The notes beneath the pieces were generated by a model that was given only the letters and a program-made list of their open reading frames with translations, did not search any database and was not told the origin of the DNA. A program made the position numbers and the translations under genes. A stretch of DNA of 64,000 nt from Hominenteromicrobium sp964531265 (GTDB lineage: Bacteria > Bacillota > Clostridia > Oscillospirales > Acutalibacteraceae). Shown piece after piece: positions 17,311-26,213 of the stretch (positions are counted from its first letter, which is position 1; every line of letters starts with the position of its first letter). The stretch covers positions 62,001 to 126,000 of the forward strand of contig CAZHDW010000004.1 in NCBI GenBank assembly GCA_964531265.1, given 5' to 3'.

Positions 17311-18915
17311 TTATCGGTTGCTTTGAATCAGTATTTCTTCAGCGCATCTTATTCCGTCAACGGCTGCACTGGTTATTCCGCCGGCATAGCCAGCGCCCTC
17401 TCCACAGGGGAACAGGCCCTTAACGGTCGGACATTCACGTGTTTCGCCACGCAAAATCCTAACCGGCGATGACGAACGCGTCTCAGGCGCAGTCAACAGA
17501 GCATCGGGAGAATCAAAGCCCGAAAGCTGCATCCCCATTCTTCTTATGCCCTCTGCCATGGAATCCGCAATGACTGCCGGAAGCACGTCCCGGATATTTG
17601 CCGGAGTGACCCCCGGTGCATAAGTTGGCAGCACCTCACCGCTGAGAGTCTTTGACGCTCTGCCGTTCAGGAAATCCCCAACCTTCTGGCACGGCGCATT
17701 GTAGCTTTCGCCGCCGCAGATATATGCCGAATGTTCTATCCTTCTCTGGAAGTCAATTCCGGCAAGCGGGTGCTCGGAGCCGAAATCCTGCGGAGTCACA
17801 CCGACAAGCAGTGCGGAATTGCTGTTCTCCCCGTCTCTTGCATATACGCTCATGCCGTTTGTCACGACCCTATCGGCCTCCGAAGCGGCTCCGACAACGG
17901 TTCCGCCCGGACACATACAGAAGGTATAAACGCCCCTGCCATTTTCAAGGTGAACACTGAGCTTATAGTCGGCTGTACCGAGATTGGGGTCACCGGCAAA
18001 AGGCCCATACTGTGCGCGATTTACAGCCTCTGCTCTGTGCTCTATTCGTGCGCCGATTGAAAAAGGCTTAGCCTCCATCGGAACCACACTCTTCTCGTAG
18101 AGCATACTAAAGGTATCTCTTGCGCTATGTCCAACAGCGAGTATAACATGCGCCGTTTCTACAGTTTCTACGGAATTGCCGCTTTGAACCACGACCGCAC
18201 TGACAGCTCCGGAATCGATCTTAATATCTATCAGCTTTGTATTGAATCTGACCTCTCCGCCGAGTTCTATTATCTCCTTGCGGATATTTTTGACGGTCTC
18301 CGGCAGCCTGTCCGTGCCGATATGCGGCTTAGCGTCGAACAGAATATCCTCCGGTGCGCCGTGCTCGCAAAAGGTCTTCAAAACAAAATGTATGCGCTCA
18401 TCCTTAGTACCGGTATTAAGCTTTCCGTCCGAAAATGTACCTGCACCGCCCTCGCCGAACTGAACATTGCACTCGGTATTGAGCTGTCGTCCGTTCCAGA
18501 ATGCACCCACGGCGGCTCTGCGCTCATCGACCGAGCCGCCACGCTCGAAGATTATCGGGCACATCCCGGCACGTGCAAGCAGCAGCCCTGCAAACATTCC
18601 TGCCGGGCCAAAACCGACCACCACCGGACGCTGTGAAAGTGTTCCGTGCTTTGGCATTGAATAGCTGCGGTCGGGGGTTGTTCTTATCTTGCTGTCCCTT
18701 ATCTTTCTGAGCACACGCTCTTCGTCCTTATCGAGCTGCACATCGACTGTCACTATATACTTAATATCGGACTTTTTTCTCGCATCCACCGAGCGCTTGA
18801 CAAGCGAAAGTGAAGTCAACCTCTGAGGCTCGACTCTGAGTCTCTTGGCGGCAGCACGACGAAGCTCATCCGCTGTATAGCCCAGCGCCATTGAAATATC
18901 AGCTATTCTTATCAT
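17311..18915 (-). CDS. FAD-dependent dehydrogenase of the COG2509 type
   Basis: A 534-residue flavoprotein with an N-terminal leader domain (1-90) typical of this uncharacterised family. The dinucleotide-binding motif VVGFGPAGMFAGLLLARAG follows near residue 98, with the family segments NVQFGEGGAGTFSDGKLNTG and a C-terminal GLFPCGEGAGYAGGITSAA. The substrate is unknown. Its start overlaps the end of the next upstream FAD gene by 17 bases, so the two are probably co-translated. This pairing of two flavoproteins suggests a related redox role, but nothing more specific can be claimed. Confidence 0.85.
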   Translation of the reverse strand: MIRIADISMALGYTADELRRAAAKRLRVEPQRLTSLSLVKRSVDARKKSDIKYIVTVDVQLDKDEERVLRKIRDSKIRTTPDRSYSMPKHGTLSQRPVVVGFGPAGMFAGLLLARAGMCPIIFERGGSVDERRAAVGAFWNGRQLNTECNVQFGEGGAGTFSDGKLNTGTKDERIHFVLKTFCEHGAPEDILFDAKPHIGTDRLPETVKNIRKEIIELGGEVRFNTKLIDIKIDSGAVSAVVVQSGNSVETVETAHVILAVGHSARDTFSMLYEKSVVPMEAKPFSIGARIEHRAEAVNRAQYGPFAGDPNLGTADYKLSVHLENGRGVYTFCMCPGGTVVGAASEADRVVTNGMSVYARDGENSNSALLVGVTPQDFGSEHPLAGIDFQRRIEHSAYICGGESYNAPCQKVGDFLNGRASKTLSGEVLPTYAPGVTPANIRDVLPAVIADSMAEGIRRMGMQLSGFDSPDALLTAPETRSSSPVRILRGETRECPTVKGLFPCGEGAGYAGGITSAAVDGIRCAEEILIQSNR

Positions 18916-20203
18916 TGGCTACTTCCTTCCGTTTCAAAAAATCACCTGCTGCGGCTTTTCCGGCCACCGCACCGCTTGCCCACGCAAAATGCAGATTATA
19001 CCCTCCGCAGTCACCGTGAATATTGAGCATCTCTCCTGCCAAAAACAGCCCCCTGCATTTTTTAGAACCCATTGTTTTTGTGTCAAGCTCGGAGAGCGGT
19101 ATTCCACCGGCTGTGACCTGAGCCTCGTTCCAGCCCTTAGTGCCTGAAATATCAAGCCTCCACGCCTTTATAAGCGATGCTATTCGCCTAATCTGAGACG
19201 GGGCTAAGCTGCCGATATCGGCCGAAGCATCTGCATTTGCTTCGGCTATCAGCGCCGTACCGAGCTTTGCAGGCAGCAGTCCTATCAAAAGCTCAGACAT
19301 ACAGCGCTTTGGAAATTTACACTTAATATCTTCAATATAGTTCACTATATCCGAGAAGCTCATATCCGGCAGCATATCCAAAACACACTGAACGGATTTA
19401 TACTTCGCGTTTCCGATACGGCCCAGCGCAAAGAATTCCGATGCATATATGGAAACTCCGAAAATACAGATTCCTGATAGACCGGAATCCGTAAACTGAA
19501 CCTCACCGCTTTCGGAATAGATGACCTGCTTGTCCGCTACAAGGTCGATATTTGCAGCACAACGCGTTCCCGAAAGTGATTTCAGGCGCTTATTCTTGCA
19601 TATGAGCTGTGTAAGCGCCGGGTAAAGCGCCGTTACGCTGTGACCAAGGCTTTTTGCAAGCTCATAGCCGTTTCCGGCGCAGGAATGCTTTGGAGAAGCC
19701 GCGCCTCCGCATGCGAGAATGCATTTTTCGGTAGTCAGCTTATCACCGTCCGCAAGGCTCACGGTGAATGAAACTCCGCGCTTTTCGACGGAATCCACTC
19801 CGATTCCGGACAAAAACTCTACACCGAGCTCTTCGGCATAATTGCGAAGCGTTGTCAGAACTGCGGCAGCCTGAAGATTTCTTGGATAGACTCTTCCCTC
19901 GGGATCGGCCTTTGTCACAAGCCCCATTTCTCTGAATATACCCATAACGCTCTGCGGCGAATACTCTGCCAGCAGGCCGACTATTTTATCGCTGTCCCCG
20001 TGATAATGCTCGGCTGATACATTCAGATTTGTAAGATTGCATCGGCCGTTTCCGGTGGCAAGAAGCTTTCTGCCGAGCTTCTGATTGCCCTCTATCACCG
20101 TAACAGAGCCTTTTCTGTTTAAGCATTTAGCGGCAGAGCAGGCGGCCATAAGACCGGCTGCACCACCGCCAATAATAACAACATTTGTTTTTTTCATCCG
20201 CAA
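18899..20203 (-). CDS. NAD(P)/FAD-dependent oxidoreductase, HI0933/BaiN family
   Basis: A 434-residue flavoprotein with N-terminal VVIIGGGAAGLMAACSAAK and GRKLLATGNGRCNLTN, both signatures of the HI0933-like family; the C-terminal GLFLAGEMLNIHGDCGGYNL is the closing FAD motif. Some members, named BaiN, reduce bile-acid intermediates in gut clostridia, but most are uncharacterised, so no substrate is assigned. It lies between the COG2509 flavoprotein (overlapping) and a small export protein gene (13 bases upstream), likely one operon. Confidence 0.88.
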   Translation of the reverse strand: MRMKKTNVVIIGGGAAGLMAACSAAKCLNRKGSVTVIEGNQKLGRKLLATGNGRCNLTNLNVSAEHYHGDSDKIVGLLAEYSPQSVMGIFREMGLVTKADPEGRVYPRNLQAAAVLTTLRNYAEELGVEFLSGIGVDSVEKRGVSFTVSLADGDKLTTEKCILACGGAASPKHSCAGNGYELAKSLGHSVTALYPALTQLICKNKRLKSLSGTRCAANIDLVADKQVIYSESGEVQFTDSGLSGICIFGVSIYASEFFALGRIGNAKYKSVQCVLDMLPDMSFSDIVNYIEDIKCKFPKRCMSELLIGLLPAKLGTALIAEANADASADIGSLAPSQIRRIASLIKAWRLDISGTKGWNEAQVTAGGIPLSELDTKTMGSKKCRGLFLAGEMLNIHGDCGGYNLHFAWASGAVAGKAAAGDFLKRKEVANDKNS

Positions 20204-20215
20204 ATCACTCCAGAA

Positions 20216-20701
20216 TCAAAAGAACAGACCCAGAAGGCCATATGAGAATATCGCCATGAGGATATCCGCAAGAAGTGAACCGCCAATTATGGAAATAAGG
20301 GCATTCTTAAAGGGCATTTTCATCAGGGATGCCGCAAGTGAACCCGTCCATGCGCCGGTGCCCGGCAGCGGTATGCCGACGAAAACCAGCAGTCCGAAGG
20401 TCTTGTATTTCTCTATTTCGGCGATCTTGCTCTTTCCCTTGGCCTCAAGCTTATCCACCAGTTTAACAAGCTTCGTATTGCGCAGCCAATCAAATATCTT
20501 TCTGATAAACAGAAGCACAAACGGCATTGGCAAAACAGTGCCTATAAGGGCTATTATCATAGCCGGAATGAGCTCCACACCCAAAACCTTAGCTGCAATA
20601 AGACCTCCGCGCAGTTCAAGAACCGGCAGGAGGGATATGACGAAAACCGTCAGCTCCGGCGGTATGATATCACTGAAAAAATGTGCGAGAGTTTCTGCCA
20701 T
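20216..20701 (-). CDS. Small multidrug export protein-like membrane protein (COG2426)
   Basis: A 161-residue integral membrane protein with about four or five hydrophobic helices. The segment LLPVLELRGGLIAAKVLGV and the later VFVGIPLPGTGAWTGSLAA match the small multidrug export protein family, distantly DedA-like. Actual transport substrates are not established for the family. I chose the ATG at 20701 because GAAAGGACGG precedes it; an in-frame start 12 codons upstream lacks a site. First gene of the unit with the two flavoproteins. Confidence 0.8.
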   Translation of the reverse strand: MAETLAHFFSDIIPPELTVFVISLLPVLELRGGLIAAKVLGVELIPAMIIALIGTVLPMPFVLLFIRKIFDWLRNTKLVKLVDKLEAKGKSKIAEIEKYKTFGLLVFVGIPLPGTGAWTGSLAASLMKMPFKNALISIIGGSLLADILMAIFSYGLLGLFF

Positions 20702-20824
20702 GTTTATTTCCGTCCTTTCAACATCCTTTTTCGACATGTGCTATATCAGTATACTAAATGTTAAAAGCTTTATTTTTCCCTACAGGAATTATTCCTTTCA
20801 TTTTGTTGACAATTTACAATTACT

Positions 20825-21643
20825 TCAACTATCCTGACGCATAGCACTGCAATAGGCTTCAAGGTCTCCGAAGGTATAGCCCATATTCTCCCATTCAGTG
20901 AGAAGCTCATCCAGGATCAGTGCATTTGTGGACGATGTACTGTGCAGCAGTACCACTGCGCCCGAGTGCACCCTTGGCAGAAGCTTTGAAAAAGCCTGTT
21001 CCCGTGTTGGCTGATCCTCCGTATACCAATCAACATAGGCAAGGCTCCAGAAAACCGTTGAATATCCCAGTGAATCAGCCATTTTCAGGTTTTCCTCCGC
21101 GAATTTCCCCTGCGGCGGCCTGTAAAGCTTAGACATTTCTCTGCCCGTTATTTTCCGAAAGAGCTCCTCGTTTTTCACCAACTGACTCGAAAAATCGGCC
21201 TCATTGGAGATTGCCGACATATCCGGGTGTGAATACGTATGGTTTCCCACGGTATGTCCCTCATCTATCATCCTGTTCACAAGCTCTGGCTGTGTTTCGA
21301 GAAAGTTACCCACGAGAAAGAACGTGGCCTTTACATTGTGCTTCTTAAGCGCATCGAGTATCATGCCCGTATTTCCGTTTTCAAAGCCCGCATCAAAGGT
21401 AATGTATATTTCCTTTTTGCTCTGATCTCCCACATACAGTGCATTGAAGCCCTTCAGATATTCCTCGGTGGCATTTGCAAGCGGAGCTTTGCCCTCATTT
21501 TGAAAACTGAGTCCCCAGTCCGTAACGGCAGCCTCTACCGCCGCATCATCCTCTCCCCGATAGCACAGCACGCATATACAGATGATTGCCACGCTGCTCA
21601 GCATAAGCGTTAACAGCCCCCTTGTTATTCTTTTCTTTATCAA
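20825..21643 (-). CDS. pdaA: PdaA-like polysaccharide deacetylase (delta-lactam-forming)
   Basis: PdaA removes N-acetyl groups so that muramic-delta-lactam forms in spore cortex, needed for germination. The protein has 272 residues: an N-terminal membrane/signal segment (9-28) and then a NodB domain. Motif 1 reads TFDAG (82-86), so the usual second, metal-binding Asp is Ala85; His135 and His139 supply HTYSHP. The C-terminal run FWSLAYVDWYTEDQP and VVLLHSTSSTNALILDEL closely resembles Bacillus PdaA rather than vegetative chitin deacetylases. The start is TTG with GGAGG nine bases upstream. Monocistronic in appearance and divergent from the response regulator. Confidence 0.85.
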   Translation of the reverse strand: MIKKRITRGLLTLMLSSVAIICICVLCYRGEDDAAVEAAVTDWGLSFQNEGKAPLANATEEYLKGFNALYVGDQSKKEIYITFDAGFENGNTGMILDALKKHNVKATFFLVGNFLETQPELVNRMIDEGHTVGNHTYSHPDMSAISNEADFSSQLVKNEELFRKITGREMSKLYRPPQGKFAEENLKMADSLGYSTVFWSLAYVDWYTEDQPTREQAFSKLLPRVHSGAVVLLHSTSSTNALILDELLTEWENMGYTFGDLEAYCSAMRQDS

Positions 21644-21773
21644 TTTGCTTCGCCTCCTTCTGTTTGAGCTTATGAAAATAACTTTTCCGATATGATTGAA
21701 GTTTGTGCTGCTATGGGTTAAAATGATACCGTTGAATATATGAAAATTAAGTTTTTTGTAAGCAATTTGATTT

Positions 21774-21801
21774 TTGCTTTGTAAGAGTTACGGATTATAA
21801 T
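21774..21801 (+). promoter_or_regulatory. Putative promoter of the two-component operon
   Basis: TTGCTT (21774-21779) and a perfect TATAAT (21796-21801) with a 16-base spacer, 30 bases upstream of the response regulator. The -35 is weak. The rest of the 187-base divergent region (21644-21830) shows no clear sigma-G-type site for pdaA. Confidence 0.45.
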
Positions 21802-21830
21802 CAACACAGTATATTTTAGGAGGTCTGTAT

Positions 21831-22538
21831 ATGGCTGATAACGAAAACAAAACCATACTCGTTGTTGACGATGACCATGAAATAGTGAATGCTATATCCA
21901 TTACACTGGAGCGTGAGGGTTACCAGGTCTTACGGGCATACGACGGTCTTGAGGCTCTCGATTACGCGATAGCCCGTGAAATCCACCTGATAATTATCGA
22001 TATCATGATGCCGAAGCTTGACGGCCTTTCGGCTATCATGAAAATTCGCGAAAAGAAAAATCTGCCGATCATCATCCTTTCGGCCAAGGGTGAGGACAGT
22101 GACAAAATTCTCGGGCTTTCGATGGGTGCGGATGACTATATCGCAAAGCCCTTCAACCCGATGGAGCTTGTTGCACGCGTTAAGTCCCATCTGCGTCGCT
22201 ACACAAGCCTTGGAGATATCAATGCTCGCACTGACAACTGTATAGTGAACGGCCGCCTTATGTTCAATCTTGACGAGCATGTTCTCTATGCCGACGGAGA
22301 CCCGGTTAAGCTGACTGCGACCGAAACAAAGATCGTGGAGCTGTTTATGCGTCATCCCGGCCGTATATTCCCGGCGGACGAGATATACAGCAGAATATGG
22401 AACGAGCCGGCATACTCGGCAGAAAATACCGTTATGGTTCATATCAGAAGGATACGAGAGAAAATCGAGATCAATCCGAGTGAGCCCGAATATTTAAAGG
22501 TGGTGTGGGGTCTTGGATACGAAATCGAAAAGCACTAA
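21831..22538 (+). CDS. OmpR/PhoB-family response regulator (VanR-like)
   Basis: A 235-residue two-component regulator. The receiver domain (about 8-120) has the acidic pocket VVDDDHE, phospho-acceptor Asp57 in IIIDIMMPKLDG, and the switch lysine in IAKPFNP. The C-terminal winged-helix DNA-binding domain ends in IRRIREKIEINPSEPEYLKVVWGLGY. AGGAGGTC precedes the ATG. The coding end overlaps the histidine kinase start by 26 bases, so they form one unit. Similarity is to VanR-type regulators, but no vancomycin-resistance genes are present nearby; cell-envelope sensing is a guess. Confidence 0.92.
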   Translation: MADNENKTILVVDDDHEIVNAISITLEREGYQVLRAYDGLEALDYAIAREIHLIIIDIMMPKLDGLSAIMKIREKKNLPIIILSAKGEDSDKILGLSMGADDYIAKPFNPMELVARVKSHLRRYTSLGDINARTDNCIVNGRLMFNLDEHVLYADGDPVKLTATETKIVELFMRHPGRIFPADEIYSRIWNEPAYSAENTVMVHIRRIREKIEINPSEPEYLKVVWGLGYEIEKH

Positions 22539-24717
22539 TCTTTTTCGCGGTATTCTCGCATGGCTGAGCTGCCTGTTCATCTTCTTCTCCATTGTAACCT
22601 TTGTCATATATGCAATCGGGTCATATGATGATATCGGCTCCGAGCTGATAAGCTCCGCAGAGCAGACCCTGAAAACATATGGAAATGCACTTAGCGGAGA
22701 GCTGAGAGAGCTTGACATATATAAGGATAATGCATCAAGCTTCTTCGAAAGACTGTATTACAGCACAAGAGAGGATATTCGCCCCGAGCCGCCGGCCGCT
22801 GCTGAGGATACCGCCGAGGAAGTGGAATTCAGCGTTGAGCGAGCCCTTAACAGCCGCGAAAATTATGTCGAGAGCATTTCCAAGGATAATCTGTACAGCA
22901 TTACAGATTACCGCTTTGACCCCGACGGAGTGACGGTGACAAATTCGCCGAACTGGTCCACGGATACGATACCCAACGGCTTCAATTATCTGTTTTCATT
23001 TAAAGATGGTGTTGCAACCATCACATATCTGTATCCGGAGGACGATGTCTCAGTCATTGTCTTTTCAAGTGATGAGCCCGGCGCCTTCTACACAAACACT
23101 CTGTCCTACACTCTTTCGACCATGGTTGCCGACGAATATCCGGATATCTTCTTTGCCGTACGCTCCGAGCCCACAAGCTACTATTCCGCTAACGAAATTG
23201 TAAGCTCTGCCCATACCTATGCGAACCAGTTGATATTCCAGTCCTCCCTGATAGGTGTAGTCATACTGCTGTACCTCTTTGTACTGATTTTCGGCATTGT
23301 TTTCAGACGCGACAGACTGCAATTTATCGAATTTCTCGCAAGCGCCCTAAGGCATGTTTGGATAGAGATCAAGCTAATAATCCTGCTTTTCGGCTCTCTG
23401 ATGGTATTCGAGATGCTCACATGGCTGCCGATACTTTCAAAATCCGGACTTTTGGCTATCTTCGTAGCATTCATGATGCTTGATCTGCTGTTCATCGACA
23501 TTTCCCACAACAGGTGCATATGGCACCACAATATTATCAGGTCTGCGCTCAATTTCTTCGCAGGCCCCAAAACCGGCAAGCCCTTCGAAAAGATAGTCTA
23601 CAGAAAATATATTTCGCTTGTCATTGTGCTGCTCTGCATCGGTGCATTGGCCGTATTACTCACGGTAATAGGTCTGATGGATATCTGGGATTTCCATATA
23701 TGTGTATTGGTATATTGTGCACTGGCTGTAGCTGTATTGGGTGCGCTGTTCTGGTTCTCCGTTATATTGAAGGATGAAATGCGCGATTACGGCACACTGG
23801 TGGAGCAGATATCGCAGATGTACAACGGCAATCTTTCCGCAGTGAATCATCTTCCGCCCACCTCCCCGCTCTACAGCTCCGCCATGGAGCTCAACATGAT
23901 TCGCGACGGCATAAAGCTTGCCGTTGAGGATGGCGTAAAATCAGAACGCACCAAGGTCGAGCTTATCACCAACGTGTCCCACGATATCAAGACACCGCTC
24001 ACGTCGATAATCAGCTATGTCGAGCTTTTGAAAGCTGAACCGAACCTACCAAAGCATGTTATGGATTATATTGAGGTCATATCACAGAAATCCAACAGAC
24101 TTCGCTATATGATACAGGATATATTCGATGTATCCAAGGCTGCAACGGGAAATATAACGCTTCACTGCGAATATCTGAACCTCAGGGTGTTGCTGCAGCA
24201 GACTCTCGCCGATATGAGCAGCCTTGTGGACAGCAGTGCAATACATTGGCGAACGCAGATACCGGAAAATGAATACCCGGTGTATGTTGACGGCCAACAC
24301 ATCTATCGTGTTTTCCAGAACCTCATAAAAAATGCCGCACAGTATGCCCTTGAGGGTTCACGAGTATACATCGCTCTTGTCAAGCTGAACGGCTCAGCTA
24401 TTTTCTCCATGCAGAACATTTCAAAATATGAGCTGAATGTCGACGGTGACACCCTTACAAGCAGATTTGTGCGCGGAGACGACAGCAGAACCACCACCGG
24501 CAGCGGACTTGGGCTTTCAATTGCAAAGAGCTTTACCGAGGCCTGCGGCGGAACCTTTAAGGTTGACGTAAGCGGTGATCTGTTCACGATTGAGATCACA
24601 TTTCCGCTTGTTGAAGCTCCTGCAAAGGCAGCGGACGAGACCACGGAAAGCGACGAAAACGACACTACCGCAGTCGAACAGACTGATGAAGCCGACACAA
24701 AAGATACACAAGAATAA
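22513..24717 (+). CDS. Sensor histidine kinase with long multi-pass membrane region
   Basis: A 734-residue kinase that would phosphorylate the overlapping response regulator. Layout: membrane helix about 14-38, an extracellular domain of some 200 residues, then five or six further helices (about 240-425), a linker, and the DHp helix with His490 in NVSHDIKTPLTS. The catalytic domain has an N-box NLIKNAAQYAL and a G-box TGSGLGLSIAKS. The last 30 residues are acidic and Thr/Glu-rich. The start is TTG at 22513 inside the regulator gene. The multi-helix block makes it larger than ordinary VanS-type kinases. Confidence 0.88.
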   Translation: MDTKSKSTNLFRGILAWLSCLFIFFSIVTFVIYAIGSYDDIGSELISSAEQTLKTYGNALSGELRELDIYKDNASSFFERLYYSTREDIRPEPPAAAEDTAEEVEFSVERALNSRENYVESISKDNLYSITDYRFDPDGVTVTNSPNWSTDTIPNGFNYLFSFKDGVATITYLYPEDDVSVIVFSSDEPGAFYTNTLSYTLSTMVADEYPDIFFAVRSEPTSYYSANEIVSSAHTYANQLIFQSSLIGVVILLYLFVLIFGIVFRRDRLQFIEFLASALRHVWIEIKLIILLFGSLMVFEMLTWLPILSKSGLLAIFVAFMMLDLLFIDISHNRCIWHHNIIRSALNFFAGPKTGKPFEKIVYRKYISLVIVLLCIGALAVLLTVIGLMDIWDFHICVLVYCALAVAVLGALFWFSVILKDEMRDYGTLVEQISQMYNGNLSAVNHLPPTSPLYSSAMELNMIRDGIKLAVEDGVKSERTKVELITNVSHDIKTPLTSIISYVELLKAEPNLPKHVMDYIEVISQKSNRLRYMIQDIFDVSKAATGNITLHCEYLNLRVLLQQTLADMSSLVDSSAIHWRTQIPENEYPVYVDGQHIYRVFQNLIKNAAQYALEGSRVYIALVKLNGSAIFSMQNISKYELNVDGDTLTSRFVRGDDSRTTTGSGLGLSIAKSFTEACGGTFKVDVSGDLFTIEITFPLVEAPAKAADETTESDENDTTAVEQTDEADTKDTQE

Positions 24718-24721
24718 GCAA

Positions 24722-24755
24722 AGCCGCAGGTCATCAATGCAACCTGCGGCTTTTG
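24722..24755 (+). terminator. Terminator of the two-component operon
   Basis: An 11-bp perfect stem (24722-24732 with 24743-24753) that ends in a TTTT run, two bases after the kinase stop codon. Confidence 0.85.
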
Positions 24756-24760
24756 ACATG

Positions 24761-24799
24761 AAAAGGCGTGGCAACCTGAGTTCATCAAGCTGCCACGCC
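24761..24799 (-). terminator. Terminator of the Gfo/Idh gene
   Basis: Inverted repeat GGCGTGGCA (24766-24774) with TGCCACGCC (24791-24799), followed on the minus strand by TTTTC. It lies just below the oxidoreductase stop codon and abuts the terminator of the converging kinase operon. Confidence 0.75.
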
Positions 24800-24825
24800 C
24801 TATTATTTTACATTAATGCTGTTTA

Positions 24826-26064
24826 TCAGTCATCCAGAACAGCTTCCTGGCCTGTGATACCGGCAGCGATAGTTGTTGCCAGCGGAGCCGGACGCTCAAA
24901 CGGAGATGTCATAACATATGTCATGCCTGTCTTCTGGGACTCGATGGAGCCATGGATAACCTCCATAGCATGATAGCCGATCTGTGCATCAGCGCGCGGC
25001 TTACGGCCGTTGCGGAGAGCATATGCCATATCAGCCAGACCGACACCGCGGCAGGAGCCGTCATTGAAACCATGGAGCATCGGCAGAACGACTTCCTCGG
25101 GCATTGCGAACTCGCCAAGCTGAGAAGCTGCTACCTGTGCACCATTCTGACCCTGACCCGGAGCACCGAATCTCATCGGTTTCTCCTTCATGTTCGGACG
25201 CTTAAGGATCATGGAGCCGTCAAAGTTATTCGGGTTGCCGAGGATAAGTGAGCCCTTGGTACCTGTGATCTCAAAATGCTCGGAGTTATAAGACTCGGAG
25301 GTGAGATGGAAGGTGCCGTGTACGCCGCTCTCAAACTCAAGAGCTGCGAAAATAGATGTCGGAGTATCAACAAAGAAGTTCTCGCCGTACTTCGGATGTG
25401 CCGGGTGAGAATACTTCATGTTCGGCTCATAGTTACCGCCGAAGCCTGCAACCTTTGTAACACGGCCGAGGATGTTCAGCATTGTGTGCAGATAATATCC
25501 GCCCCAATCAAACGGGAGTCCTCCGCCCGGATGAAGCGGGAAGAAGAAGCTGTCCGGAGAAAGGTCAAATACCGGGTTAGCCGGACGATAAGAGCATGTA
25601 TGCTGTGCATGTACGGAAACAGGTGTGCCGATGATTCCTGCATCGATATAATAACGTGCGGACTGCTCCCAAGCGCCGAGGAATGTATCCGGTGCTGTGA
25701 TGAACATGACGTTGTTTTCCTTAGCCAGACGCATAAGCTCTGTAGCCTCGGAGAAGTCAACTGCCATCATCTTCTCGCAATAAACATGCTTGCCATGCTT
25801 CATAGCCTCGGAAGAAACCTCAAAATGAGACTCGGGATATGTAAGGTTGCAAACTACCTCGATCTCCGGATCATTGTAGATCTCTTCGTTTGTCATCTGC
25901 TTGATGCCGTACTGCTCAGCCATAGCCTTGGAGCGCTCCGGGATCTTATCTGCACAGCCAACAACCTCAAGAATATTGAACTTGTTTACCATGTTGGGCA
26001 TATAGGTCATACGGCAAATAGTACCGCAGCCGATAACGCCGACTTTTACCTTCTTGTGATTCAT
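24826..26064 (-). CDS. Gfo/Idh/MocA-family NAD(P)-dependent oxidoreductase
   Basis: A 412-residue sugar- or cyclitol-type dehydrogenase. The N-terminal Rossmann motif is VGVIGCGTICRMTYMPN; EKMMAVDFSEATELM is the conserved lysine segment, and the central region (HPGGGLPFDWGGYYLHTML) has the paired motif of the C-terminal domain. The substrate is unknown; family members act on inositols, sugar acids and modified hexoses. GGGAGG eight bases before the ATG at 26064 decides the start. It has its own promoter and terminator, so it is a single-gene unit. Confidence 0.88.
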   Translation of the reverse strand: MNHKKVKVGVIGCGTICRMTYMPNMVNKFNILEVVGCADKIPERSKAMAEQYGIKQMTNEEIYNDPEIEVVCNLTYPESHFEVSSEAMKHGKHVYCEKMMAVDFSEATELMRLAKENNVMFITAPDTFLGAWEQSARYYIDAGIIGTPVSVHAQHTCSYRPANPVFDLSPDSFFFPLHPGGGLPFDWGGYYLHTMLNILGRVTKVAGFGGNYEPNMKYSHPAHPKYGENFFVDTPTSIFAALEFESGVHGTFHLTSESYNSEHFEITGTKGSLILGNPNNFDGSMILKRPNMKEKPMRFGAPGQGQNGAQVAASQLGEFAMPEEVVLPMLHGFNDGSCRGVGLADMAYALRNGRKPRADAQIGYHAMEVIHGSIESQKTGMTYVMTSPFERPAPLATTIAAGITGQEAVLDD

Positions 26065-26123
26065 AATACTGTCCTCCCAAATATTACATAGAATCAAATA
26101 AGCGTTTATCTGATTTCAGAGAC

Positions 26124-26152
26124 ATTATATCACAGCGATTCAGAAAAATCAA
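26124..26152 (-). promoter_or_regulatory. Sigma-A promoter of the Gfo/Idh gene
   Basis: Minus-strand TTGATT (26147-26152) and TATAAT (26124-26129) with a 17-base spacer, giving a leader of about 50 bases before the gene. Confidence 0.65.
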
Positions 26153-26213
26153 TAAATAAACATCCATGTATTGGAAAATAATATACAAATCTTCTTATAG
26201 AAGGCTATCTCTT

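Noticed and set aside
21644..21830. A sigma-G promoter for pdaA
   Set aside because: A CATTTTA -10-like element is present on the minus strand, but no suitable -35 element stands at the right distance.
21831..24717. A vancomycin-resistance VanRS locus
   Set aside because: The two-component pair is VanRS-like in sequence, but no vanH, vanA-type ligase or vanX gene is near, and such regulators are common in Clostridia.
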